The notes beneath the pieces are model-generated. The model was not told the origin of the DNA, made no database searches, and saw only the letters and a program-made list of their open reading frames with translations. Below, one piece after another: positions 9,514 through 18,906 of a DNA stretch of 64,000 nucleotides. Numbering within the stretch: position 1 is the first letter of the stretch; the number at the start of each line of letters is the position of its first letter. The stretch comes from Cordylochernes scorpioides. Lineage: Eukaryota; Arthropoda; Arachnida; Pseudoscorpiones; Chernetidae. The position numbers and the translations under genes were made by a program. The stretch is from contig CP092877.1 of NCBI GenBank assembly GCA_030710605.1, forward strand, positions 44,500,406 through 44,564,405, given 5' to 3'.

Positions 9514-9711
9514 GAAAAAGCACAACTTGGATTATAGATACAAGGTAATAAGACCTAATCCAAATAAATTAATAGTGTGTGACATTTCAGTAACAGCATT
9601 GTTACCATCATTAGACAAAAGAATAAATTGATTACCAAAACAGCACACAATATTAATTTATTTGGATTAAGTCTTATTTTTCTTGCATTTATAATCCAAA
9701 TTGTGCTTTAT
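9514..9711. mobile_element. Hammerhead-motif element, family ii, palindromic copy
   Basis: Left arm AAGCACAACTTGGATTATAG, AAGACCTAATCCAAATAAAT, then a decayed motif (minus strand CUAAUGA ... GAAAU GUC). The right arm repeats it inversely and ends CCAAATTGTGCTTTATC. Flanks share an imperfect ATATTTTAT/ATATTTTTA direct repeat. The motif has lost core bases and should be inactive. Confidence 0.55.
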
Positions 9712-9757
9712 CATATTTTTAACCTACAATTTTTTTTTTTTTTTTAATAGTACACTA

Positions 9758-9929
9758 CAGTAAAACCCCTCTATAGCACACCCCAATGGGACAGAACTGT
9801 GGTTCACTATAGCCATAGTTCATTATAGCCATAGGTCACTGTATTATAAAATATAAATGGGGATTATTTCTGGTTCGCTATAAAGGAAGGTTTGCTATAT
9901 CCCAGGTTGGTTTTGGCAAGGTTTTACTG
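9758..9929. mobile_element. 172-bp MITE, CAGTAAAACCCC family
   Basis: Starts CAGTAAAACCCCTCTATAGC and ends with GGTTTTACTG, with TA on both sides (9756-9757 and 9930-9931). The end of a related, longer element is at about 29020-29242. Confidence 0.75.
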
Positions 9930-10480
9930 TATTTGTCAACTAGGTGAAAATAAAGAAAAAATATCACAACTATATTCTATTATGATAAGGCACAATTTGT
10001 ATTATAGATTATAAACAAAAGGCAATAAGACCAAATCCAAATAAATAGATGTTTCGGTAACAACGCTGTTACCAAAACATCTATTTACAGTATAACCTCG
10101 TTAATTCGACACATGCAAATTCGACACTCTACCTTAATTCGACCATATTCTGATGTCCCGACCTCCGGCCTATCAAATAACAAACCGTAATTCAACAGTA
10201 TCGATAATACGACAGTTCCGATAGTTCGACCATTTTAAAATTCGAATTTCGACAGTTGAATGTTTTTTTACATACAACTTTACCACTAAATGGTATTACG
10301 CCGGTGGCAAGCGGCGACGACGGCAGGCGCCGATAGGATCACGCATGCGCACTTTTGATTTCTGTTAGTTTAAGTTTCACTTTGCAGTGCCGTTGCGCAA
10401 TGTCGCGAGTGTTATTGTTTTTTTTTTTTTACGCGGTAATTTAGGAATCGCACGCTAATTAATAATATTATTCTCTTTTT

Positions 10481-10738
10481 TGAAGACATGTTGAATATGC
10501 CCACTTCCGCCGGGGAGGACCTACGTCACCACTACGTCACGGCCAGCCAATCACCGAGCTGCCCAGCGGGCAGTCCATCCTCCCTCCCCCATTAGTCAAA
10601 ATAAAGACACTTGCCTGTTGTTCGCGTCGCCTCCGCGTGCTTCTATATATCCACTTCAATCAGCAGATGTAGTGGGATAATTGACTACTTCCTTATACTA
10701 TTACATAATCTAGTCCAGCTTCAACTTATAGCCCAACA
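10481..10738. repeat. Solo LTR, 258 bp
   Basis: Comparison with the other copy of the host element shows this block as an insertion. It starts TGAAGACATGTTG and ends CCCAACA (TG...CA), is flanked by TTTTT on both sides (10476-10480 and 10739-10743), is much more GC-rich than its surroundings at its 5' half, and has AATAAA near 10600. No internal region remains. Because the flanking repeat is homopolymeric, the exact ends are uncertain by a base or two. Confidence 0.6.
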
Positions 10739-10850
10739 TTTTTAAATTTCAGAATTGAAATATTTAAGTTATTTTAAAATTTACAAATAATTTCCTTTCA
10801 AATAAATAAATCTTCATAAAATGTAGCCACAATGATTATGATAACATTTT

Positions 10851-11044
10851 AAAAGAAAATAAGACCTAATCCAAATAATTTATTAGTGTGTGACGTTTCG
10901 GCAACAACATTGTCACCATCATCAGACATTCTTTTGTCTGATGATGGTGACAATATTGTTGCCGAAACGTCACACACTAATAAATTATTTGGATTAGGTC
11001 TTATTTTCTTTTATTATAATCTATTATCCAAATTGTGCTTTATC
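10851..11044. mobile_element. Hammerhead-motif element, family ii, near-perfect palindrome
   Basis: Flanked by a perfect 13-bp direct repeat, ATGATAACATTTT (10838-10850 and 11045-11057); the other host-element copy has a single unbroken site. Arms of about 76 bp (10852-10927 and 10936-11012) are complementary around an 8-base centre. Each arm, read outward, carries CTGATGA, a GGTGACAAT/ATTGTTGCC hairpin, GAAAC and GTC. The right arm continues to the family 3' end, CCAAATTGTGCTTTATC. Confidence 0.75.
10936..10976 (+). ncRNA. Hammerhead-like motif, family ii
   Basis: CUGAUGA at 10938-10944, then UGGUGACAAUAUUGUUGCC (a nine-pair hairpin), GAAAC at 10964-10968 and GUC before ACACAC. Core bases match a hammerhead. 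Stem I is only three pairs (UGU with ACA) and stem III would be ACGU with no loop, so a monomer is unlikely to cleave; a dimer might. The mirror copy is on the minus strand at 10887-10927. Confidence 0.45.
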
Positions 11045-11663
11045 ATGATAACATTTTATTTTAATATTCCATTTCCATATTATTATAAAAGATTTAAACA
11101 CAAAATCAAGAACGCCTGCAGCAGCAGTGGATGTCTTTAATACAATAGTTATTTAAAACACATTCCAGAGGAAGAAAGACATGCATGTTTTTTTTTTAAA
11201 TAGACCATCTGGAATATATCCTGAATAGGATTTAAGTGCAAAAACATCTTTAAAAAGATCTCTCTTCATGATTATTTTTGAATATTATTTTTAAATTTTC
11301 ATTTTATTTTCCATATTTATTTCCTTTCAACTGCTATATTCTTCAATTAGAGTAAAATATTATTTGTAATTATTTTCCGTTTCAAAAATATTTATTATTG
11401 CCATTTTGTCCCTGGTACTAAAGTTAATCATGAAAATTAAAAATAATACAAAAAAGGACACAAACAATAGTTTCAATTAATATGATCAATTTATATTACA
11501 AAGAAATTTTAAAAAATATTATTTTAGCGAGTTAGATGATTAGTTAATCATCTAACCTTAATTCAACACTTCCTTTAATTCAACTGAAAGCTCTGATCCC
11601 TTGGGGTGTTGAATTAAAGAGGTTCGACTGTATTTGGTCTTATTACCTTTTGTTTATATTCTA

Positions 11664-12475
11664 CTAGCGAACCCGGCCACGCGTTGCAGTGGCTAAATTG
11701 AAATATGTCGAATTAACATTATACTAAACTATTCAGTACAGTAAAGTTAATATTCACTAATAAAGATTAAAATGTTTTAGCCGATCTAAAGCCCAACGGG
11801 ATTGAGAATGGAACGTTACGTTAAAATTTGAAAGTGATTTTTATATATATAGACAATAGATATAGCCCTTCATTGTAATCATTGATTATAATCACTGCAT
11901 TAATAAATGTCAGTCTTCCCAGTATTCTTTTACCTATGTATGGAAATTTTGGTTTGAATTAGTGAACTACTGCGAATTTGTAGACGAATGACCCGGGCAA
12001 CGCCCGGGTTCACACGATTAAATGTATATTACATATGGAAGATGGACGTAGTTCCCGGAGGGCACCCGCGAGGTCACTCTGCCCCCGCGCAACTGTCCAA
12101 CCGGGAGCGCCCCGCGCCGTCAAAATCGTCACGCGTTCTAGAGGGCGCTGCTCGGCCGTCAGCCGGGAGATCTCATTTACTCGGCGGGGGGGGGCAGGGA
12201 AGTCACGTGCTGCGCCGGCAGCCAATCGTCGCGCGCCGCCATCGCCCGTCTGCCACGAGGGGGCGCAGATTGCGAGTGAATTCACGTTTTATTGTAAATA
12301 AAAATGCAACGAAAGGTTATTTCTAAAGAGTAATTAGCCAGAAACCATCCCTGTAGTATACTAAACATCTTCCCAAAGTTTCGTCACGATTGGTTGAGCG
12401 ATGTAGAAGATTATCACTCACGGACGGACCAACCAACGGACCAACCAACAAACATCCATTTTTATATATATAGAT
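11664..12475 (-). mobile_element. Composite of Helitron-like ends, a GC-rich block and a LINE/SINE-type tail
   Basis: Starts at ACTAGCGAACCCGG, whose complement ends in a GC-rich hairpin plus CTAG followed by T, like other Helitron-like ends in the window. A second similar start with the CCCGGGCAACGCCCGGG palindrome is at about 11979-12008. From 12050 to 12290 the DNA is strikingly GC-rich without a convincing gene. The end (about 12340-12475) has ATTGGTTGAGCGATG and short repeats (GGACCAACCAAC) running into TATATATATAGAT, a style of tail seen in RTE-type LINEs and their SINEs. Boundaries of the pieces are not resolved. Confidence 0.4.
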
Positions 12476-12636
12476 TACCTTCTTTTTATTGTTTAAATAC
12501 GTTGAATGTGTGAATAAATAATTAAAAAATAGAAAAAAGGTCAGGTGTGTATATCTTATTTTATTGTTTATAAGACACAATTTGGATTATACATTCAATA
12601 CTTTTGTCTGAAGATTGTAATAACGTGATGATAAAT

Positions 12637-12774
12637 GCCTGCAACGTCCCACAATCAATGTCCCATATACTAGATGACTGCCCGCTGTACAAATTCAATG
12701 GAGGAATCTCCAATCTCCACTCTGTCACCCCGGGTGCCCTGAACTGGCTGAAGGCCTTGCCTCTCAGACTTTAA
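12637..12774 (+). pseudogene. LINE ORF2 C-terminal fragment
   Basis: The last 45 codons of a non-LTR element protein: HILDDCPLYKFNGG, then LHSVTPGALNWLKALPLRL and a TAA. The His/Cys pair followed by a terminal WLxxLxLRL is the usual end of many APE-type LINE ORF2 proteins. The following AT-rich part to about 12885 has AATAAATAAATA and looks like the element's 3' UTR. Everything upstream of the fragment is missing. Confidence 0.55.
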
Positions 12775-12987
12775 TGACCGATATGTCCTCACTTCTTTTT
12801 TCTAGATTTAATTCATTTTGTCTCCTCTCTAATTGTAAATACGTTGCTGTATCACCTCATAAGCATAAATAAATAAATACGTGATAATGCACAATTTGGA
12901 TTATTAATATAGACAGTTATCAGCGTCATGCACAATTCTGTCACGTGTCAAGTTACGGTAAGTAAAAATTTAAAAATTAAAAAAAGA

Positions 12988-13060
12988 TGCCGAAACCCGG
13001 GATCGAACCAGGGACCTTTAGATCTTCAGTCTAACGCTCTCCCAACTGAGCTATTTCGGC
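12988..13060 (-). tRNA. tRNA-Phe (GAA)
   Basis: 73 nt on the minus strand starting GCCGAAATAGCTCAGTTGGG, anticodon loop CTGAAGA, T-arm GGTTCGATCCC, ending TTTCGGCA. Acceptor, D, anticodon and T stems all pair, and it is the standard animal tRNA-Phe sequence. A run of T-rich sequence follows the gene on its own strand. It looks functional. Confidence 0.95.
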
Positions 13061-13272
13061 TTATTTTAGTTATTTCTATAGAAGCTTCTATCTTTATAAT
13101 TATGTATATTTTCAAAAAGTCAATTCACACCTCTTCGCTGGAGACCATGGGAATACAGACTAATTCATTATGCTAACATAATTATAAATACAAGTATCAG
13201 AGTCATCAAAAATTCTGTTATCGTTTGCTTTTGTGAATGGAATAAATACCCAAATAGGGTCATTTCTTATAA

Positions 13273-13343
13273 GCATCGGTGGTTCTGTGGTAGAATGCTC
13301 GCCTGCCACGCGGGCGGCCCAGGTTTGATTCCCGGCCGATGCA
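13273..13343 (+). tRNA. tRNA-Gly (GCC)-like, probably degenerate
   Basis: 71 nt with acceptor GCATCGG/CCGATGC, anticodon stem CGCCTGCCACGCGGGCG and a poly-T terminator directly after it. Relative to the usual tRNA-Gly, the T arm reads CCAGG-TTTGATT-CCCGG, so the third stem pair is A-C and the invariant C56 of the T loop is T. The D loop has TCT for the usual TCA. These changes suggest a pseudogene or a tRNA-derived repeat head. Confidence 0.75.
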
Positions 13344-13389
13344 TTTTTATTTATTTTTTATTTTTAAAACTCATTTATATTATTATCCC

Positions 13390-13746
13390 TATATATATAA
13401 AAGTCAGCGTATGTATGTATGTCAACTATACACGTCCACAATACGTAACTAATCTGACTGAAATTTTAACAGTATATAAAGTAGAATCTGGAAAAACTCT
13501 TAGTGAAAATTTCAGGTCTCTATCCCGAATATCTGTCGTGTTATTTGCAAATTTGCTCTTTCGCTCGCGCCTCTAGCGGTGAAAATGGGGGGTAATACCA
13601 GCTGACCTAATGTACATGTAAAGTTTGGAGCGGGACGTTTCACAAGAGTGACATCCACGGCTCCAATTTATAATTGTAACGAATAGTATTTGAATAAAAA
13701 CATTTAATCGGGTAAAACCCAGGCAACACCCGGGTCATTCGGCTAG
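13390..13746 (+). mobile_element. Helitron-like non-autonomous element, copy 1
   Basis: Starts in TATATATATAAAAGTCAG, runs about 355 bp and ends with a GC hairpin (CCCAGGCAACACCCGGG) followed by TCATTCGGCTAG and then T. The 3' hairpin plus CTAG before T is the Helitron rule. A nearly full-length copy is at 29243-29606, and inverse 3' ends are at 11664 and 61444. The 5' end is not the usual TC, so the class is not certain. Confidence 0.45.
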
Positions 13747-13747
13747 T

Positions 13748-13862
13748 AGATTATAAACACAAGGTAATAAGACACCAAATCCCGGTCTTATTACCTTGTG
13801 ATGGCAATAACGTTACCGAAATGTCATACATTATTTATTTATTTGGTCTTGTTATGTATGTT
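13748..13862. mobile_element. Hammerhead-motif element, family ii, fragment
   Basis: GATTATAAACACAAGGTAAT, AAGACACCAAATCCC, then the inverse, then GATGGCAATAACGTTACCGAAATGTC. The motif is decayed (GAAAU; CUGANGA lost). Confidence 0.5.
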
Positions 13863-16500
13863 TACTATGTTGAAAATCAACATTTTAGTATTTAAAAACA
13901 TACCTTTATATTACATTTATATAGCATATTCATCATTATTTTTAAAACTATTCATATTGAAAGATAATGCCATAAATTATTACAAAAATATTTCAATGAA
14001 CAATATTGGTTAACTAAAATTTTACAAGTTGGGCGATTTTTGCGCCTATGTAAACAAATAATGCCCAAATTTGTCATATTTAGATCAAGGTAATAAAATT
14101 TGGGCAACATAACTCATTTCTGCAGACTGTGAAAACATACTGGCAATTTTATTATTATGTCTAGACCTACTAGCAGTATAAAAATAATAGTTCAAATATT
14201 TTCCAACAATCTAACCTAGCATATTGATATAATATAAAGAACACCTTGATAAAGGTTGCGTTCAGCCAACTGAAATATTGGTAAAATAAATGCTATTTTG
14301 ATCCAATATATTTGTGGCATTTTACCAACAGTAGTCCATAGAAATGAGTATTTCATCAGTTTATAATGTATATAAAGAGAAGAGAGAGGAAAAAAAAGCA
14401 ATATATTAAGATTTTTTATTATAGATTATTATTATATAAGAGTTTGTATTGGAAAGGACAAAGGATCCCTGTACAGAGAACCAAGAAGAGTTCTTGAACT
14501 TCTTTATGAGCACGACCTCCAAGATCTTGTCTAATTTAGACTAAAAGGATAAGTGAAAAAAAAAAATTATATAAGAATATAGGAATTTTTAAAAGTTTAA
14601 ATCTACTCTGATTTTTGTAAAAAAAATTCTAAGGTAATGAAAACTATAAATAATAAATGTGTCTTTAAAAGTTTGGAAAAAGGATGTCATACAAGGGGCT
14701 CAAATCAACTGGACTTCATTTGTATCTGCTATATTTACTTCTTGTGTACTCCTGTTCTATTTGTCTATTTCTTGTTTACTTTGGTAAACTTCATTTCTTA
14801 TATACTTAGTCACTGACATCAAATGATGTGACAGCATTTATATTATATATATCTTTTAAATATAACATTTTTTTGATCACAACTTGATATATTTTCAATA
14901 ATTCTAATTTAAAGTGTATTAGTTATAATAAATATCTAGAGTTAAACATTATAATAAATCCAAAGGATCAAATTTAAAGGTAAACATTTCATTTGTTACA
15001 ATATTTTTTTCAAGTTACTAAATTTTGGTAAAACTACTTTTATGTTGACAGAGATTTTAGGTAAATCCTAAAAAGTCAAAATTTCTAAATCTAAAATGTA
15101 TATAACAATTAATATTGATTATTAACGAAAATTAGTTAAAATATACACTCACAAATATGCCTTTTATTCTACATTATTACGATTGCTTATGAAACTATCG
15201 GTTGGTATTAAAATGTCAAAAATTAACATACCAATTTGCATGTAGCTCATTTATAATAATACTGTGGTGTAAAAAAATAGCAATTGAAATTAAATTGTCA
15301 TTTAAAATTGATTACAAATGATTTAAAAATATCAAAACAAATATTCTCTCAAATAAAAGCTACGTATGGTTGTGTGGAAAGCATAACAATATTTATAAAG
15401 CCACCTTTTTTTAATATTCAGTTTTAACACACTACTTCATATTAAACAGCTTTAAAAAAATTAAATATTTATATATATATATACATATTATTACAGTGAG
15501 GGAAATGAGACACTATTGCTTTATTAATATTCAGCAAATTTTACCAATGAGCTATGATAATTTTAGGCCTAAAATAACCGAACACGTTTCCAACAAAATA
15601 TGTGAAGTTAATTATCGTTTCTATTATTTAGGTTTAATAGTCTTTATTTTACAGTTTTTATTTTTTAGATATAAATAAAATTTGAACATTACTTTGTATT
15701 TTGTATCCATGTTTATCGAGTGACAATTAAAAAAATAGAGAACACTTTGAAATAGCAGGCCAATCAGGTGAGAGTAAAAATAAAAGGTCTTCTTCCAATA
15801 GTTATTAGCCTAAATTAGAACCCAACGGATTTTGCAACCGCCCACTAACGTCCAGGACGGGATTGGATGGCCTAAAACCAACGAAAGCGCAAGTTGTTCA
15901 TGGCCGACCAATGGCAGATTTAATATTTTCTAATGCCCAAAATAATTTACTTACTCGGCCGGCGAGCGGTGACAAGTCCGGTTGTGTTAGAAATATGGTA
16001 AAATAATCTGTTGGATCAAACTTTAAGTAAAATACTTATTCATACTTTTCTATAAATAATGGCGACCTTTGTTACGAGACAGATGGGGAAATTTTTCTAG
16101 GTGAACGACAACAGCGACCGAATAAAAAATAAAGAGCGCCATCTATTGAGAAATTTTATAAATGTTTATAAAATATACACTTTTAATTGGATTTTTCTTT
16201 TTAACATTTCATAAATTGTACGCTTTCTCACTTTCGTTTTTTTTTATTTAAAAAATATTAATTATAAAATTAAATTATTTGTTATAAACTATATACAATA
16301 CTTTTTTTTAGAATAAAAATTTTAACTGAATATATAATTTAAAGCCTTTTGTTACTATATACTAATATAAATGATTAAATAATATAATAATTGATATTTT
16401 TCGTGCATATATGGACACATTTTTAAAAGTAAATCTGAAACAGAAATAGATTGTTGTTGTGGAGCAGACGATATTTAGTACTGGTGCTGCCACACTGTGA
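13863..16500. other. AT-rich sequence without a recognisable gene
   Basis: Mostly AT-rich, with only short chance frames. It includes the repeat at 14432-14565. 15820-15990 is more GC-rich, with two CCAAT/ATTGG elements and CGGCCGGCGAG, which could be an old promoter or repeat; no coding exon follows that I can defend. Confidence 0.5.
14432..14565 (+). repeat. LINE C-terminus/3' end fragment (inverse partner of 6151-6280)
   Basis: Contains GGACAAAGGATCCCTGTACA and the frame REPRRVLELLYEHDLQDLV followed by a stop and a poly-A-like run. It is nearly identical to the other copy in opposite orientation. Confidence 0.5.
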
Positions 16501-16640
16501 CTGGGAAGTATGCAAACATTTCGGGTAGGGGGCAGCAATGATTACCAATACTGGCAAGAGATTGAAACACTTTTTATTGGCATCTTGTCAATTAGGTTTT
16601 ACAAGAAGAATAAAAAAAAAGAGATTATAAACAATGGATT

Positions 16641-16854
16641 ATGAGTAAAGAGGGCTCCACCATCTTGATAGGGTCTTCTTCCAGACCAGGAGGGGTTCTT
16701 CTCGGGCCCCCCGCAACTCCAGGGTCAGGAAGTGTCTATATATTCGCGCCTTTGCAGACGCCAGGATGGCCAGGGCGTCGTCTTCCAGGTCATGCCCGAA
16801 GATCCAATACTGGCAAGAGGTGGAAGGGCATGAAAATATATTTTGACAAAACAT
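16641..16854 (-). pseudogene. LINE C-terminal fragment (L1/Tx1-like)
   Basis: The minus strand encodes GHDLEDDALAILASAKARIYRH, FLTLELRGAREEPLLVWKK and TLSRWW. This resembles the end of the long GC-rich LINE frame at 62239-63554 (AKATIYKYHLGLELG, TLWERTLAVHRWRSL). About 70 codons remain. The phrase CCAATACTGGCAAGAG occurs both at 16534 and 16804, inside or near this fragment; I cannot tell whether it is a duplication. Confidence 0.5.
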
Positions 16855-16964
16855 TATAAGAATGCCTGAAACGAGTCAATATTTACAGTACTACAATGGA
16901 TATGAAAAAAAAAATCCATTTAGTACGATTTATTTATATATATATTTAAAATATTGTAGCAAAG

Positions 16965-17212
16965 TATTTATTATTTTTGTAACACTCATTTTTACTGGCA
17001 ATGTGTTTCTTTTCAATGGCAACATCAAATATTGTCTCTACATATCTTACTTCAATGATAAAATTGGCGAAACCGCTGAGAGGGTTCACTACTGATAAGC
17101 CAAGCCCTATCATTCAATAACTCATATCATTGTAGTAAGGTCTGTAGAGATAATATTTGATGATATTATTGTAAAAGAAACACATTGCCAGTAAATTATT
17201 GTTACAAATTTT
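16965..17212. repeat. Palindromic foldback element
   Basis: The left arm (about 16965-17065: TTTACTGGCAATGTGTTTCT ...) is the inverse of the right arm (about 17115-17212) with some changes. The centre carries CGCTGAGAGGGTTCACTACT, which links it to repeats near 4808, 35725-35860 and 59258. 17213-17675 has no gene. Confidence 0.6.
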
Positions 17213-17675
17213 ATCGATGGATGGCAATTAAATTTTTAATTTTTAAAATATTTATTTTATTAACAGATTATTAATTTTGAAGTTTATGTATTTTATTACT
17301 CTGAGTAAACTTCCTTCATTGCTTCTCTTGTATTTTTAACAATTTTAACTTGTGTTTGTGCCTTAAATAATTTGCTGTGTCATACTGAAGTTTGTCTTTC
17401 CTAATTTTCCACGCTGCAATATACTGTCGTTACTGTGCGATGACAAAGCATATTAGGATTGTCATGATTGGTGTAAACCCTCCCATCGATTTCATCAGTT
17501 TAAATTACCAGGCTATTCTAATATTGTATTAATCTGCTGCAATAATTTATTGTAATTAACGATATATTCTCTTTCCCCAAAGTCTTTTCTCTATCTCTCT
17601 TATCTAACAGCATCTTTACGCCTAACTACATCTTCACATCTAACAGCAATTTTATGCCTATATAACATCATATCT

Positions 17676-18030
17676 TTACATATAACATTTGAACTCCGCC
17701 TTTGCCGGTCCCAAGCCCGGATGAAAAAGGAGGAGGGGGAGCAGTAACAAGCTCGCTAAAAACCCTGGGCTCAGCTGGCCCGGCTGATAGTACCCTGTAA
17801 GGGCTCCTAATCCAGAGATACAGGATGAACAGCGTTTGTACTCCATGTTAGGAGTGGCAGCACAGTTCCTCATGTCAGAGGCGGCCATTTCTTTTGGAGC
17901 TAAGTCTGCCTGCCACTGAGTAGTGCTCCCAGTCTTAATGACAAAGGCAGACGCATTATACTTCACCCAGTCATGATGGTTTCAAGCTTTACAGGTTTGA
18001 TACCTTAATATGATTGAGTGGAGATAAGAA
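17676..18030 (-). repeat. Dispersed repeat (copy B)
   Basis: Uninterrupted relative of 6550-7150. The minus strand is open for 96 codons (YNASAFVIKTGSTTQWQADL...), which suggests a decayed coding region. No recognised domain. 18031-18500 has no gene that I can support. Confidence 0.5.
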
Positions 18031-18826
18031 AGAAGAAGAAGAGAAGACATATAACATATTTTCATATAACAACATCTTTACATCTAGCCACATCTTACAT
18101 TTAGCAAAATCTTACATCTTTGCATATAACAACATAAAGAAGGTGTACCTTTCATACCAGCGACACCTTTTCGGCATCCAAACCGTCAATTTAGCAATAA
18201 AAGAAGTTGAGAAGAAGCGGAACACCAAAAGTAGTAGTTATGTTCCAATATTACATATTTGGTTTCCTTACTCCTCACAGGTGAACTTCTAATATTCCCT
18301 GCAGGAGACTGGAGATGGATCCCCAAATATATGGAGATTGGATTTTTTTTATATTAAAAGAGAGTGAATGCTGCGGAAAGACAAATCTATAAAGAAGGGA
18401 CTCGGTGACGTGAGGAGGGAGCTTAAAGAAAGACATTTACCTAAATGCTAACTAGACATGGTGAGGGCTCCACTGTAATATCTAGATACATAACACAGAG
18501 GGGAGTTAGAGGCTGTCTGTCTTCTCTTACCCCATCAGTCTCTTACACCTTTGAGCCCAACTTCCCTTTCCGACAGCTCGCTGTGAACTCGTAGAGTTCT
18601 CTATTGGCAACAAAGTGGAATGGAGCGGACTAGAGACTGACCACAGCCCTGCTGATACTGACAACGCTGAAAGCCGGACTTACGTCATCACGCGAGGCCT
18701 CCCATCGGAGTTTTGCGCCAGAACCAGCAATCTAGTAATCAGTACCTAGTCCTGGGTCTGTGGAGCGAGCAAGCTATCGGAGGAGGGAAGCTGAGTTCCA
18801 GTCCACGTGCACACAGCCGCCGTGGA

Positions 18827-18900
18827 ATGGACAGTAACGACATTCGCCTGACCGACCCGAAGGAAAGGACATATTATGACTTTATCATTACCTCAGAGGT
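18827..18900 (+). CDS. Possible first coding exon of a host gene
   Basis: An ATG in good context (CCGCCGTGGAATGG) opens 24 codons, MDSNDIRLTDPKERTYYDFI..., directly followed by GTAAGTAAC, a strong 5' splice donor at 18901. The preceding 300 bases are the least AT-rich and least repetitive part of the region and hold TTACGTCA (about 18680), a CRE-like site. No repeat in the window matches this stretch. The downstream exons are not identified; an intron longer than the following 2 kb would be needed. I do not recognise the peptide. Confidence 0.35.
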
Positions 18901-18906
18901 GTAAGT

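Larger units (their letters stand above)
10088..11630. mobile_element. Non-autonomous pogo/Tigger-like element (copy 2), with two nested inserts
   Basis: Same termini as the copy at 3038-4073 (CAGTATAACCTCGTTAATTC and the right-end AGAGGTTCGACTG), TA at 10086-10087 and 11631-11632. Compared with copy 1 it has a solo LTR (10481-10738) and a palindromic hammerhead-motif element (10851-11044) inserted. No transposase frame. Confidence 0.85.
9968..11660. mobile_element. Hammerhead-motif element, family ii, split by a Tigger-like element
   Basis: The left part (9968-10087) reads GATAAGGCACAATTTGTATT, AAGACCAAATCCAAATAAAT and a folded GGTAACA/TGTTACC block. The right part (11631-11660) continues TTTGGTCTTATTACCTTTTG. 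The 1543-bp element at 10088-11630 sits between them with TA on both sides. Confidence 0.6.

Noticed and set aside
11988-12326. Overlapping frames of 85-112 codons in three frames
   Set aside because: GC-rich DNA has few stops; no frame shows a domain or consistent codon use.
16060-16105. ATGGCGACC start in a GC-richer stretch as a possible gene start
   Set aside because: The frame closes after 14 codons and there is no clear splice donor in frame.
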